DNA of 64,000 nt, taken from the NCBI RefSeq assembly GCF_027172205.1, contig NC_070602.1:21236501-21300500 (forward strand), given 5' to 3'. Under the pieces are notes generated by a model, which saw only the letters and a list, made by a program, of their open reading frames with translations, was not told where the DNA came from and did not search any database. Source of the DNA: Podarcis raffonei (taxonomy: Eukaryota; Chordata; Lepidosauria; Squamata; Lacertidae). Shown here one piece after another: positions 1-11,490 of the stretch (its first letter is position 1; the number at the start of each line of letters is the position of its first letter). The position numbers and the translations under genes were made by a program.

Positions 1-102
1 TAAAAATTACCTAATAAAATATGGTTCCAATAACAACACTTGGCTGTGTTTAGATTAATTTCACAGAAAATGAATTTTTTTCATAGTGTCCGGACAAACA
101 AT

Positions 103-350
103 TACCGTATTTTTCTCTCTATAAGACGCACCAGACCACAAGACGCACCTAGTTTTTGGAGGAGGAAAACAAGAAAAAAAATATTCTGAATCTCAGAAGC
201 CAGAACAGCAAGTGAAAGCAGCGATCCCTCTTCCTGTTCTGGCTTCTGGGATAGCTGCGCAGCCTGCATTCACTCCATAAGACGCAGACACATTTCCCCT
301 TACTTTTTAGGAGGGAAAAAGTGAGTCTTATAGAGCAAAAAATAGAGCAA
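103..350. mobile_element. MITE with 'ctctataagacgcac' terminal inverted repeats
   Basis: The left end reads taccgtatttttctctct followed by ataagacgcac. The right end reads gtgagtcttatagagcaaaa, which is close to its reverse complement, so this is a non-autonomous DNA transposon of about 245 bp. The left terminus of the same family (tattttttgctctataagac) recurs at about 7396-7430 beside the copia fossil. No coding capacity. I do not know the superfamily. Confidence 0.6.
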
Positions 351-720
351 AGAGATAGAGGGAAGTCAACAAATTTATAAAGGACTCAAACTCAAACCAG
401 TATGAAGGTAATTTCTTTTTAGGATTTTGTGCATGGAATATTTAAGTTATGGTTTGTACTCCTTAAAAAAAGTTGTTTTTGATAAATAATTTTCTGTTTT
501 GTTTTGATTTTGTTTTGTTGAGTTTTTATTTTTTATTAATTTTTTGTGCTATTTTCTTTTCATTGTCTTATTTATCTGAGATCTTTATACATTTCTACTA
601 TGTATTTTGTACTATTTTTTTCTTATCTCAGAATATGTAATTTAGGATCAATTTATTCTTTTTATTTTTCTTTGTAAATTTTGAAAATGTAATAAAAGTT
701 TTTTTAAAAAAAGGTATCTT
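351..720 (+). mobile_element. AT-rich stretch, possible L1-type LINE 3' end
   Basis: T-rich sequence that ends in ...aatgtaataaaag, a T run and an A run (about 690-714), which resembles the polyadenylated 3' end of an L1-type LINE. No reading frame supports this, so the call rests only on the tail and base composition. Confidence 0.3.
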
Positions 721-1385
721 ATATTTTAACTTAACTCTGCCACCCGCCATTTGTTTAAACGGATTTTTCAAATTCAGCTTTCTATCAATTTAAGTTACAT
801 TTCTGTGTCTGTTGATTGATCACAAAAGTTTTAGATCTGTAAAAACTGGGTGGGGGGCGGAGAGGCTTTACCTGTTCATATGTCACTTGTGCATCATTTT
901 AAGCCAGTCTTGATGCCTATTAAAAATTCTGCTTATATATCTCCTTCTCGGTTAAAGTCTTCATTCTTAACCATTTGTTATGAGGTTGTTTTTTTGGTGG
1001 GGGCAGGTAGGGTCTATATTAATATACTTCTAATTCCTGGATCCAAGAAGTGTTAAAATGTACAAGGAGCTTCCTGGTGAGGTAACGGGCCATTAAGGAA
1101 ACAAAGGGAGTGGCTCTGAGAGAGATAAAAAATGGGTGAGCCCCCCTCCCTCAGCTGGCTGGTAGAAGGACAAAGGCCAGAGTAGAGCGATGTAAGCTAG
1201 AAACTGAAAAGCTGAAGGCTGGGAAGCCAGACAGAGAGTGCCATGCTTGATTTCGGATTGAATCCGAGACTGTGGCTATGGGAGAAGCATAGCCAAGAAC
1301 ATAAGTCAGTGTTTTCCAGTGTCTATTAATGTAAAGTAGTGCCTGGACTAAGTAGTGCCTGGACTAAGACTAAAACAATATGACG
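721..1385. other. No recognised feature
   Basis: I see no convincing coding exon or known repeat. A small direct repeat (agtagtgcctggacta twice) lies near 1335-1365. The short frame at 850-1056 has no family signature and I treat it as chance. Confidence 0.5.
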
Positions 1386-1640
1386 TGTGAGCCAGTGTGG
1401 CGTAGTGGTTAAGAGCGGTGGATTCGTAATCTGGTGAACGGGGTTCGCTTCTCCGCTCCTCCACATGCAGCTGCTGGGTGACCTTGGGCTAGTCACACTT
1501 CTCTGAAGTCTCTCAACCCAATCACCTCACAGAGTGTTTGTTGTGGGGGAGGAGGGGAAAGGAGAATGTTAGCCACTTTGAGACTCCTTCGGGTAGTGAT
1601 AAAGCGGGATATCAAATACAAACTCTTCTTCTTCATCATA
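1386..1640 (+). mobile_element. tRNA-derived squamate SINE (Sauria-type)
   Basis: The head gagccagtgtggcgtagtgg continues to gttaagag (A-box-like), and a B-box-like ggttcgcttc follows. The body has the tgctgggtgaccttgggcta and ttgttgtgggggaggagggg segments and ends in a CTT-rich tail (about 1620-1640). Pol III promoter boxes, body and tail in this order are typical of squamate tRNA SINEs. A related, more diverged copy lies at 63680-63892 on the minus strand. Confidence 0.8.
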
Positions 1641-2385
1641 CTTACAGAAGAATCTTCTTTCATTCAGCTCCTATTTTTCTTAGTGCATATTTTCTACCCA
1701 CCAAATGCCCAGTTTTCATGATTAACCATTAAACAGAACAGATAAGGATTTTTCAAGGAAGGCAGAGAACCAATATGTGATGCAATTTGTTTTTAGTCTT
1801 CTTGCATTTTGCGCAGAGAGGCCATGAGGTAAGGGCAGAAGAAAACGCTTTGAGCCAGGGAAGGTGAATCTGTGTTCCTCTCTAGATGTTGTTGGACTAC
1901 AACTCCCACCATCCCTGACCATCAAGTCTTTTAACAAATAGCAGACAAATAGCAGTCTTTTAACAAATAGCAGACATTAATAAATGGCAGGATGTTGATT
2001 ATTTGGGATATGAAGGGCTGCAGAGGAATTCCTGGCCTGGCCTATGCAAAATGACGTGGCCAAGCTAGGGCCATTAAGAAGCAATACAAGGTCATTGAGG
2101 GCCATTGGCAGGGCAAGGGAACTATCCTTTGCCCCTTCCCTGAGGTGTGAACAGAAACAGGCTGCTTCGAATGTTGTCAAGGTAATGGTGTGATGTCACA
2201 GGAAGAGTTTGGGTCCTTTGGCAGGAGGCTTGGGAAAGCTGAGAAAAGGCGAGAATGACCTTGGCTGGTTGGCTGAAGGCCAGCTGGGAGAGATGCCTTG
2301 GACTCCAGTGCTGCACTACTGTGGGGAACAAGCCCCTCTTGAGATGACCATGCTGTAAGATCTGTACTCCCTCTATATATAGGTG
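1641..2385. other. Mostly unassigned; MITE fragment and a 29-bp tandem duplication
   Basis: 1876-1925 is a fragment of the palindromic family with gttggactacaactcccacc (see 60345-60468). About 1924-1976 holds two tandem copies of a unit of about 29 bp containing cttttaacaaatagcagaca. The rest shows no recognisable exon or repeat. Confidence 0.5.
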
Positions 2386-2742
2386 TAAAGGTAAAGGTAA
2401 AGGGACCCCTGACCATTAGGTCCGGTAGTGACCGACTCTGAGGTTGCGGCGCTCATCTCTCTTTATTGGCTGAGGGAGCCAGCGTAAAGCTTCCGGGTCA
2501 TGTGGCCAGCATGACAAACCGCTTCTGGCGAACCAGAGCAGTGCATGGAAACGCCGTTTACCTTCCCGCTGGAGCGCTACCTATTTATCTACTTGCACTT
2601 GGAAGTGCTTTCGAACTGCTAGGTTGGCAGGAGCAGGGACCGAGCAATAGGAGCTCACCCCGTCGCGGGGATTCGAACCGCTGACCTTCTGATCGGCAAG
2701 TCCTAGGCTCTGTGGTTTAACCCACAGTGCCACCCGCATCCC
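2386..2742 (-). mobile_element. tRNA-headed lizard SINE, minus orientation
   Basis: Read on the minus strand it begins gggatgcgggtggcactgtg, has the A-box-like gtgggttaaaccacagag and the B-box gttcgaatccc, and ends in an aaaggtaaaggt tail. Other copies lie at 15135-15490, 19599-19969 and 26894-27262. Peptide frames inside it (for example PGHVASMT) recur in all copies and are not genes. Confidence 0.9.
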
Positions 2743-3109
2743 AAAGCTGAATTACTGTGTCACAAAATGATACATGTCAGTGAGACCCTTGGAGGCTTGG
2801 CCAGCACTCAGTGTGGCCTTTGGGTAGAAAAGGGTCAGGCAGCCCTGCAATATAGTTTCCCCTGAGAGAAGTGTGTTAGTTTGAACTCCTTGTATGGCAG
2901 CCAGGATGGAGTCTTTTGGCATGCCACAGAAGGCTGCACACACAACATTGGTACAATTCAGTAGCTTTATAGTCTCTGGACTAGGAATGGGCAAATCCGT
3001 CCATTTTGGCTCCTCTTCTCTGCAATCTTAAATTCTTTTCTGCACAATTGCACATCATTTGTGATATGTGTTTTCTAAAAAAGAAATCCTGGAGAAAAGG
3101 CATCAGCCT
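2743..3109. other. No recognised feature
   Basis: Between the SINE and the gypsy-like fossil I find no exon or repeat that I can name. Confidence 0.4.
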
Positions 3110-4413
3110 TTTAGTGCAAAATTCCTCCTGATATGGATCGGTCATCTAATGCCTGGCGTCCGATGGGCCGAGCCCGACACACCCGGGCGATGTGTCCCGA
3201 TTTTCTGCACTACCTGCACTCTGCGTTGTAGAAACAGCAGGTCCTCCTCTCATGACTCTCCCCGCAGCTTGCGCAGTTCCCTCCTTCTTGTTGAGGCAGC
3301 TGTGGTCTGTGCGCTGCTTGAGTGCACCGCTGTACTCAGTGCACCTCCTCCCTGTCGGATCCTGAGTCGTTGGCGAGGTCTTCATGGTGGACCCTCGGTT
3401 GGGATGGCAGGCTCAGCCGTGCCTCTTGCGTCGACTTCTCTGCAGCTTCCGTTGCCAGGGCCTCCTCCAGAGCGACCTGGAACGTTAGGTCCTTCTTGGC
3501 GTAGAGGCATCATTGCAGCTTCTCATCCTTCAGGCCACCAACGAGGTGGTCACAAAGCATGTTCTTCAACTCTGAGAAGTTGCAGAACCGGGCTGCTTGG
3601 CGGAGGGAGGTTATGGTTTCTCCGGGGGCTTGCCGCTTTGCGAAGAAGGCATTTCAACGAGCCACCACCGAGGGCTGCGGCGAGAAGTGCCCCTTCAGCC
3701 ATTCCATTATTGTTTGTAAGGAACAGTAGCAACATCTTCAGGCGTAAGGAGAGTCCGGATGATTTCGAACATCTCCTCTCTGCAGACACTGAAGAATATC
3801 GCCCTCTTCTTGGCGTCGTTGGTGACCCCTTTGGCTTCTAGGAGGAAGGTGAAACGGGAGGCATACGCTTCTCAGTCTCCTGATGCTGGGTTGAACGGCG
3901 AGAAGCTGCTGTTGGTTGCCATTCTGAGTTCCTTGGGTCCCAGAGCTGAAGCCTGGATACACGGTGCAAGGCAGCGGTGCGGCAGGTGGCGGTGCTGCGG
4001 TGCTGTGTGTGGCGGTCATCTTAGTGGGATCTCACCTTGGTCGTCAGTGAAATATACTTGGAGTTGAGAGTGGATTTCATGCTCTTTATTCAGCTCATAG
4101 TAGCAAGGAATGGAAGTTCCCCCAAAATATCTGCTTTATATACATTATTTACACAATGGGCTGCACGTGATTGGCTAATTCCGGGATTCTCCTGTAGGCC
4201 AATTGGGTTGCGGATTCACTTCCACCTGGAGCTGGATTGGGTGGCTCCTGCGGACCAATCATACTGCTGCATTGTTCTAGGACCAATCAGACAACTGCAT
4301 TCTGAATCCTATTGTTCTAGGACCAATCAGACTGCTGCATTTTGGATCCTATTGTTCTAGGACCAATCAGAGTGCTGCATTTTGGATCCTATTCAACTTA
4401 GTACATAACAACA
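3110..4413 (-). mobile_element. Fossil LTR retrotransposon (Ty3/gypsy-like): LTR plus gag part
   Basis: On the minus strand, an LTR-like block (about 4040-4413, starting with tgttatgtac) is followed by a gag-like coding remnant. Its N-terminal flavour (MATN...), its aromatic and charged residues and its later Arg/Phe-rich stretch resemble gags of Ty3/gypsy-type elements in reptiles. The LTR carries tandem units of about 40 bp, each with a CCAAT-type box (about 4270-4390). I see no pol and no second LTR here. It is broken, with several lesions, and looks old. The long plus-strand frame across it is an antisense shadow. Confidence 0.65.
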
Positions 4414-4946
4414 CTTCTGCCTACAACCTTGCCAAATATATGCATTTTTGAAAAGCATACCCCTCCTAATATATAGCAGCTTTGCAAGTTAGTTTCTCTG
4501 ATGTGTGCAAATGAATTATTGAACCCATTACTTCGTTGGAGAACCATGTTGCAAAATTCGGAGCACTGTCTTTCTGTTCACTTTTTCTTTTGGGAAGGGC
4601 AGATTAAGTGGGTTTGCCTTTAAAAATGCAAAACTGACCAAATTTCTCCCCCATCCCTAGCTACTGCACATCTCGTTTTAGTCTTCTGGTGTGGTTCTAC
4701 TCTTGTGTGCATGTTGAATGAAATGGGGAGGGCGTGCCTGCCTATGTATTCACATTTTTGTACGTGAGGGAGGGGGTGTTATGCCCTAGACAACTCATGA
4801 AGGGATTTCTAGAGCTTAGCATTCCCAGAACTATCATGGACCCGCATCATAGACAAGTGTTTGCAGAAGTATTACTTTGGGGGTTGTCAAGGTCATGCTT
4901 ATATCTGAGAATCAGAAGTCTGTCTGAATGCAGGAAGCTTCTCTGT
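4414..4946. other. No recognised feature
   Basis: Ordinary AT-rich sequence without an exon signature or a repeat that I can name. Confidence 0.4.
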
Positions 4947-5200
4947 ATAGTCATACCTCGGATTACAGCCGCTTCAGGTTGTGTTTTTTCAGGTTGCGGA
5001 CCTCCGAAACTTGAAAGTACCAGAACAGATTACTTCCGGGTTTTGGCAGTCGCACATGCGCAGAGTGCTAAATCCCGCCTTGCGCATGCGCAGAAGCGTC
5101 GAATCGCAACCCGCGCATGCGCAGGTGCGGGTTGCGAATGCTGCAGATTGCGAACGTGCATCCCGCACAGATCATGTTCGCAACCCAAGCGTCCACTGTA
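4947..5200. mobile_element. Tigger-like MITE with CpG-rich core, copy 1
   Basis: The left end tagtcatacctcggattaca and right end gtccactgta match the inverted termini (CAGTGGTACCTCGG type) of Tigger/pogo-group non-autonomous elements. The core is CpG-rich and repeats gcgcatgcgcag at 5081-5092 and 5112-5123. Sister copies: 21377-21636, 35404-35648, 63219-63457. Confidence 0.8.
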
Positions 5201-6714
5201 ATTGAAAAAAAAAGAACAGGCATACTCCCCCCATGAGTTTCTAAAATTTGTGAGCAGGTCGCCATGTGATAATGTCTCATTTATAGGTGGATTCACCTCA
5301 TTGCTCATAGACAAGGATCACAATAATTTAAACCTGCACATTATGTTTCTTGAAACACTACATAAAGCGCTAATGACCCCATTGCACAAAGTAAGCAAAG
5401 GTGTATAATGCAGCCAACTATGAAGTCTTCATCCCCCATGCACAAAAAACCCTTCAGAGTTGTTGTTGTTTTTAAAGAAACCTAATTACTTATACCTCAA
5501 AGGTACACGCATGCCCATACACAAAATAAATAAGAGCCTCTCACATTTTTGGGGGGGGGGGGGAAACTTGTGCGAAATGGTTAAAGTCTGCCATCTAGTG
5601 AGAGAGTGTGTGCATTTGCAAGGAAGACATTGAAATTCCTGGTATTTTAAAGCTGCTTCATCTATGCATATTGGGATGATATAAAAAGGCCCTCCTGTTA
5701 GGTGAAGTTTTTTGGGTTTTTTTACTGTTTTATTAAATTTGCTTAGTAACATAACATTATTATATGTATTCTATAAAACAAAGAATACAAAACAAAATTC
5801 ATTCATACTACACCACTCAAGTTTTAAAATTCAATTTTCTCCATAAACTTTTTTATTTATATACATTTTGTAAACAAACAAAATCTCTCCAAGGCCTTTT
5901 ATCTGTCCTGGCTGCAAATCAGTAACCCCACTCTTATTTGCAGAAGAGTGCAAATAACATTAATGCACAGCTAAATTACAAACCCTGCCTTAGAACTCTT
6001 CAAAGCCTCCAACTTCAAAATGCAATTGCATCTCCAGAAATGACATTCAAGCAATGACAAAATGCATGGACCCTTCTGACAGATTTCCAAGAAGTGAAAG
6101 TCTCTCTCTGCAGATATTTTTGCAGAGGAAGGAGCTGCAACCGGACCCTTGGTACAACACCAGTCCTTTTCTCTCTCAGCTTTTATTTGCTGAACAGCTG
6201 GTGGGTGGGAGGGGATCCAGTGGCCAGGTTAAACCAGTCTGTGGGTTGCTTCTAGCCCATGGGCTTTGAATTCCGCACCTTTGTTCTAAACGTTCGCAAA
6301 GCAGTACCTTATGCATGCTTCCCATATGGAGTTTTAAGCAGGAATATAGATCACATCCAACTGTAGGCACTGAGACAAGAGACAGGGTAGCAGGGCAGAC
6401 GAAAGATTGCAACAGGGATTGCAGCAGCAAGCAAGATGGAGAAGTACTGGGGCTGGCCAGGAAACAGCAGACACCTGCCTTATTGTAACCAGCTCTTTTG
6501 TACCTGCTACCTGTTGTGTAAGCTAAAATTATGACCCCAGTGGATGTTGGATGTTCAGTCAACATTATAGCCTCCTATCAGTTCTGGTATTCTGTAACCA
6601 AGTTGCTGAATAAATATTTTGCAACTTAGTTAATGTAGGTGGATGGGTAAATCAACTATGTTTCAGCGTTGTTTGCTCTGGTTTTCCTGGATGCTGAATA
6701 ACCCACTCCTTTCA
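5201..6714. other. No host feature recognised
   Basis: A poly-G run lies near 5553-5564 and an AT-rich stretch at about 5705-5900 may be an L1-type 3' end. No frame in this stretch has a family signature. Confidence 0.4.
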
Positions 6715-7395
6715 CGTTAGGGATATTAGAGCTGAGGGTATCTTTTTCGTTCCCAACCTTCGAGTCAGGTTTCTGATTTACTTAAGGCAGGGGTGTCCAT
6801 ACTTTTTTCAAAGAGGGCCAGATTTGATGAAGTGAACATGTGTGAGGGCCGACTAAAGCTTTTTTTGGGATTAAAATTGTTGAGCTTCTTTTGGGATTTC
6901 CCCCCAAAGTTCTTGAGCTTTTTTGATTTCACCCCAGGAAATAAACTGCCACAGAGGCTGGATTAAACCGAATGGTAGGCCTAATCTGGCCACACTTTGA
7001 TCATGCCTGACTTAAGGACTTCTAAAAATCCAGATGGCGCCAATTCATACACAGCAAAATTAGATCTATTAGTATTGACTTGGAATAATTTTTGTGAGCA
7101 ATATATTTATTGCAATATCCAAATTAGATTGCTTTTGAAAAACAAAACATGAGTCAGCTATAGATAAAATCTGCTCCCCCAGGTTCTATGGTTTAAATAC
7201 AACCGATAACAGGATCACTTATATCTTAAAGTTAATAATTCCAGACCAATGCAGGGCATTTATGTTAACCCAACTGAACATTTTCCCGTCAGCTTTTGTT
7301 AAGGGGAGATACTTAAACATCCCTAGAAACATTGCTTATGTTATTTAAATGTGCTGGACAGTGTAGAACAAATTCTTTTCTCCTGTCCACTATAT
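6715..7395 (+). mobile_element. Old LINE fragment, same family as the element at 44941-47790, split by a hAT MITE
   Basis: 7018-7395 aligns by eye with about 47090-47480 of the young LINE: ttaataattccag, cagggcatttatgttaaccc and ggagatacttaaacatccct are diverged matches to its C-terminal zinc-finger region. Left of the MITE, cgagtcaggtttctgattta matches the segment just upstream in the LINE. The copy is heavily diverged with no open frame. Its left limit is approximate. Confidence 0.75.
6788..7009. mobile_element. hAT-type MITE with exact 8-bp target duplication
   Basis: The left terminus is caggggtgtcca. The right terminus, read in reverse complement, is caggcatgatca. The 8 bp acttaagg flank both sides (6780-6787 and 7010-7017), the target-site size of hAT transposons. 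The interior (gagggccagatttgatgaag) belongs to a common amniote family. It sits inside the older LINE fragment. Confidence 0.85.
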
Positions 7396-7652
7396 ACCAT
7401 ATTTTTTGCTCTATAAGACCCACTTTTACCCTGTAGTTTGCTTTCTGCAAGACCAAACTGACATTGATTATATAAGTAACACATTCCTGAAGTGCTTTTA
7501 CTGTCAGTAGCGTCATCTCCAAAACTCACGTCAGCATAAATTTCAAGACCTCCAGATTTTTGGTTAGTAAACCTTAATCTGTAGTGCATAGTACCCTTTA
7601 GATATCTGGCTATGCGTTTTAGTGCTTTCCAGTCTTGAATGGAGCTTGAATG

Positions 7653-10600
7653 GGGCTTTCCAATCCCCTTCATGGATCACTGCCTTGCCGTGGCGAAGGG
7701 GCTTGAATAACTCAGAGAAGCTATGAGCTATGCCGTGCAGGGCCACCCAAGATGGACAGGTCATAGTGGAGAGTTTTGACCAAATGTGATCCACCTGGAG
7801 CAGGAACCGGCAGGCCACTCCAGTATCCCTGCCAAGAAAACTCCATGGACAAAGACAACAGGCATATAAAAGTTATGACGCTGGAAGATGAGCCCCTCAG
7901 GTCGGAAGACGTCCAACATGCTACTGAGGGAGAGCGGAGGACAAGTACAAGTAGATTCAGAGCTGATGAAGCGGCTGGGCCAAAGCCAAAAGGACGCTCA
8001 GTTGCAGATATGCCTGGAAGCGAAAGGAAAGTCCAATGCTGTAAAGAAAAATATTGCATAGGAACCTGGAATGTAAGAACCATGAACCTTGGTAAGTTGG
8101 ATGTGGTCAAAAATGAGATGGCAAGAATAAATATTGACATCCTGGGCATCAGGGAACTAAAATGGACAGCAATGGGCGAATTCAGTTCGGATGACCATCA
8201 TATCTACTACTGTGGGCAAGAATCCCGTAAAAGAAATGGAGTGGCCCTCATAGTCAACAAAAGAGTGGCGAAAGCTGTACTGGGATGCAATTTCAAAAAT
8301 GATAGAATGATCTCGATACGAATCCAAGGCAGACCTTTTAACATCACAGTAATCCAAGTTTATGCACCAACCACTGGTGCTGAAGAAACTGAAATTGACC
8401 AATTCTATGAAGACTTACAACACCTTATAGAAATGACACCAAAGAAGGATGTTCTTCTCATTATAGGGGATTGGAATGCTAAAGTAGGGAGCCAAGAGAT
8501 AAAAGGAACAACTGGCAAGTTTGGCCTTGGAGTTCAAAATGAAGCAGGGTAAAAGCTAATAGAGTTCTGCCAAGAGAACAAGCTGGTCATCACAAACACT
8601 CTTTTCCAACAACACAAGAGACGACTCTACACATGGACATCACCAGATGGGCAGCATCGAAATCAGATTGATTATATTCTCTGCAGCCAAAGATGGAGAA
8701 GCTCTATACAGTCAGCAAAAACAAGACCTGGAGCTGACTGTGGCTCAGATCATCAGCTTCTTATAGCAAAATTCAAGCTTAAACTGAAGAAAGTAGGAAA
8801 AACCACAGGGCCGGTAAGATACAATCTAAGTCAAATCCCTTATGAATACACAGTGGAAGTGAGGAACAGGTTTAAAGATTTAGATTTGGTGGACAGAGTG
8901 CCTGAAGAACTATGGATAGAGGCTCGTAACATTATACAGGAGGCAGCAACTAAAACCATCCCAATGAAAAGGAAGTGCAAGAAAGCAAAGTGGCTGTCCA
9001 ATGAGGCCTTACAAATAGCGGGGGAGAGAAGGCAAGCAAAATGTGAGGGAGATAGAGAAAGATACAGGAAATTGAATGCGGATTTCAAAAAAATAGCAAG
9101 GAGAGACAAGAAGGCCTTCTTAAACGAGCAATGCAAAGAAATAGAGGAAAACAACAGAATGGGAAGAACCAGAGATCTGTTCAAGAAAATTGGAGATATG
9201 AAAGGAACATTTCGTACAAAGATTTCCATAATAAAAGACAAAAGTGGAAAGGACCTAACAGAAGCAGAAGACATCAAGAAGAGGTGGCAAGAATACACAG
9301 AGGAACTATACCAGAAAGAAATGGATGCCTCGTATACCCCAGGCAGTGTGGTTGCTGACCTTGAGCCAGACATCCTAGAGAGTGAAGTCAAATGGGCCTT
9401 AGAAAGCACTGCTAATAACAAGGCCAGTGGAAGTGATGATATTCCAGCTAAACTATTTAAAATTTTAAAAGATGATGCTGTTAAGGTGCTTCACTCAATA
9501 TGCCAGCAAATTTGGAAAACTCAGCAGTGGCCAGAGGATTGGAGAAGATCAGTCTACATCCCAATCCCAAAGAAGGGCAGCGCCAAAGAATGCTCCAACT
9601 ACCGCACAATTGCACTCATTTCACACGCTAGCAAGGTTATGCTTAAAATTCTACAAGGAAGGCTCAAACAGTATGTGGATCGAGAACTCCCAGAAGTGCA
9701 AGCTGGATTTAGAAGAGGCAGAGGAACCAGAGACCAAATTGCAAACATGCGCTGGATTATGGAGAAAGCTAGAGAGTTCCAGAAAGACATCTACTTCTGC
9801 TTCATTGACTATGCAAAAGCCTTTGACTGTGTCGACCACAGCAAACTATGGCAAGTTCTTAAAGAAATGGGAGTGCCTGATCACCTCATCTGTCTCCTGA
9901 GAAATCTCTATGTGGGACAAGAAGCTACAGTTAGAATGGGATATGGAACAATTGATTGGTTCAAAATTGGGAAAGGAGTACGGCAAGGCTGTATATTGTC
10001 TCCCTGCTTATTTAACTTATATGCAGAATTCATCATGCGAAAGGCTGGGCTGGATGAATCCCAAGCAGGAATTAAGATCGCCGGAAGAAATATCAACAAC
10101 CTCAGATATGCAGATGACACAACCTTGATGGCAGAAAGTGAGGAGGAATTAAATAACCTTTTAATGAGGGTGAAAGAGGAGAGCACAAAATATGGTCTGA
10201 AGCTCAACATCAAAAAAACGAAGATCATGGCCACTGGGCCCATCACCTCCTGGCAAATAGAAGGGGAAGAAATGGAGGCAGTGAGAGATTTTACTTTCTT
10301 GGGCTCCATGATCACTGCAGATGGTGACAGCAGTCACGAAATTAAAAGACGCCTGCTCTTTGGGAGAAAGGCGATGGCAAACCTAGACAGCGTCTTAAAA
10401 AGCAGAGACATCACCTTACCAACAAAGGTCCGTATAGTTAAAGCCATGGTTTTCCCAGTAGTGATGTATGGAAGTGAGAGCTGGACCATCAAGAAGGCTG
10501 ATCACCGAAGAATTGATGCTTTTGAATTATGGTGCTGGAGGAGACTCTTGAGAGTCCCATGGACTGCAAGAAGATCAAACGTATCCATTCTTAAGGAAAT

Positions 10601-10887
10601 CAGCCCTGAGTGCTCACTGGAAGGACAGATCCTGAAGCTGAGGCTCCAATACTTTGGCCATCTCATGAGAAGAGAAGACTCCCTGGAAAAGACTCTGGTG
10701 CTGGGAAAGATTGAGGGCACAAGAAGAAGGGGACGACAGAGGACAAGATGGTTGGGCAGTGTTCTCGAAGCTACAAACATGAGTCTGACCAAACTGCAGG
10801 AGGCAGTGGAAGACAGGAGTGCCTGGCGTGCTCTGGTCCATGGGGTCACGAAGAGTCGGACACGACTAAACGACTAAACAACAACAG
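7653..10887 (+). mobile_element. BovB (RTE clade) LINE, nearly full length
   Basis: BovB encodes an APE-type endonuclease and a reverse transcriptase, and copies itself by target-primed reverse transcription. The first in-frame ATG is at 7845 and the frame runs to TAA at 10875-10877, about 1010 residues, with one in-frame stop (TAA, 8550-8552) just after the endonuclease motif FGLGVQNEAG. Visible in order: TWNVRTMN, RELKWT, GDWNAKVG (endonuclease), NQIDYIL and GSDHQLL, then RT blocks FIDYAKAFD, GVRQGCILSP and LRYADDTT (YADD at 10106-10117). The 3' end is gacacgactaaacgactaaa plus an acaaca tail. Length is near the family's usual 3.2 kb. It sits inside a copia fossil; a ttgaat string near both edges may be the target duplication. 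Confidence 0.93.
7845..10877 (+). pseudogene. BovB endonuclease/reverse transcriptase frame with one stop
   Basis: Same frame throughout: 7845-8549 open (235 codons), TAA at 8550-8552, then open again from 8553 to 10874. All key motifs (SDH of the endonuclease, YADD of the RT) are present. I saw no frameshift. The stop separates endonuclease catalytic residues from the rest, so the copy is probably not autonomous. Codon use is A-rich, unlike the serpin exons. Confidence 0.9.
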
Positions 10888-11490
10888 TATTGAATAGCAG
10901 GTCGAGTAGCACGTCTGCTGAGCAGATTTATGCTGACAGCTATAACCAGTCTACTGCGCCTTGCAATAAAACTGAGCCTTCCTAACACACTTCTGAACAA
11001 TGTATTATCAGAGAACGTATCACCCAGTATCATCATGTTTGAAACCTGTGACCATGGGTGTGTCTACAGCAGTGGCATCACTCAAGTTTAATTCATCAAT
11101 CACATCTCTGATTTTGTGTGTCTGATGTACCAAAATATCACCTTGCTCATTTCTTTCTATTTCTAGAGAGAGATAATTGGTTACATCTCCAAGATTTTTC
11201 ATATCAAAATGTCTCTGCAGTTTGGCAAGTGTGTTTTTGTACTCTGCTTCATTTTTCCACAAAAACAGAATATCATCAACAAAGCAAATGCAGTAAAGTT
11301 TGTGTTGGTTGTTTTCTTTCACAAACACACAAGTCAGCTTTCCCTTGTTTAAAATCTAATGAGAACAGTACCTCTGTTAGTTTAGTGTGCCAGTATCAAG
11401 CGCTCTGTTTCAAACAATACAGGGATTTCTTGAGTTTACAAACCATTCCCTCTTTAACCTGTACACCATCAGGTGGTAACATGTAAACTG

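Larger units (their letters stand above)
7437..11490 (-). mobile_element. Fossil Ty1/copia retrotransposon, pol remnants, interrupted by BovB
   Basis: Two minus-strand parts flank the BovB insertion. About 10888-11490 resembles a copia reverse transcriptase, with a FVDDILF active-site block and FDMKNLGDV. About 7437-7652 resembles the copia RNase H region, with ALKRIARYLKGT and SKSTSG. Both read in the same direction, which supports one element split by a later insertion. No LTRs, gag or integrase were recognised. It is broken and old, with several lesions. Copia elements are sparse in squamates compared with gypsy types. Confidence 0.75.

Noticed and set aside
2466-2684. Small frames with PGHVASMT-like peptides (also near 15185, 19651, 26996)
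   Set aside because: All lie within copies of the same tRNA-headed SINE.
3068-3841. Open plus-strand frame of 257 codons
   Set aside because: It is antisense to the gag-like fossil on the minus strand and shows Arg/Ser/Cys-rich composition without any family motif.
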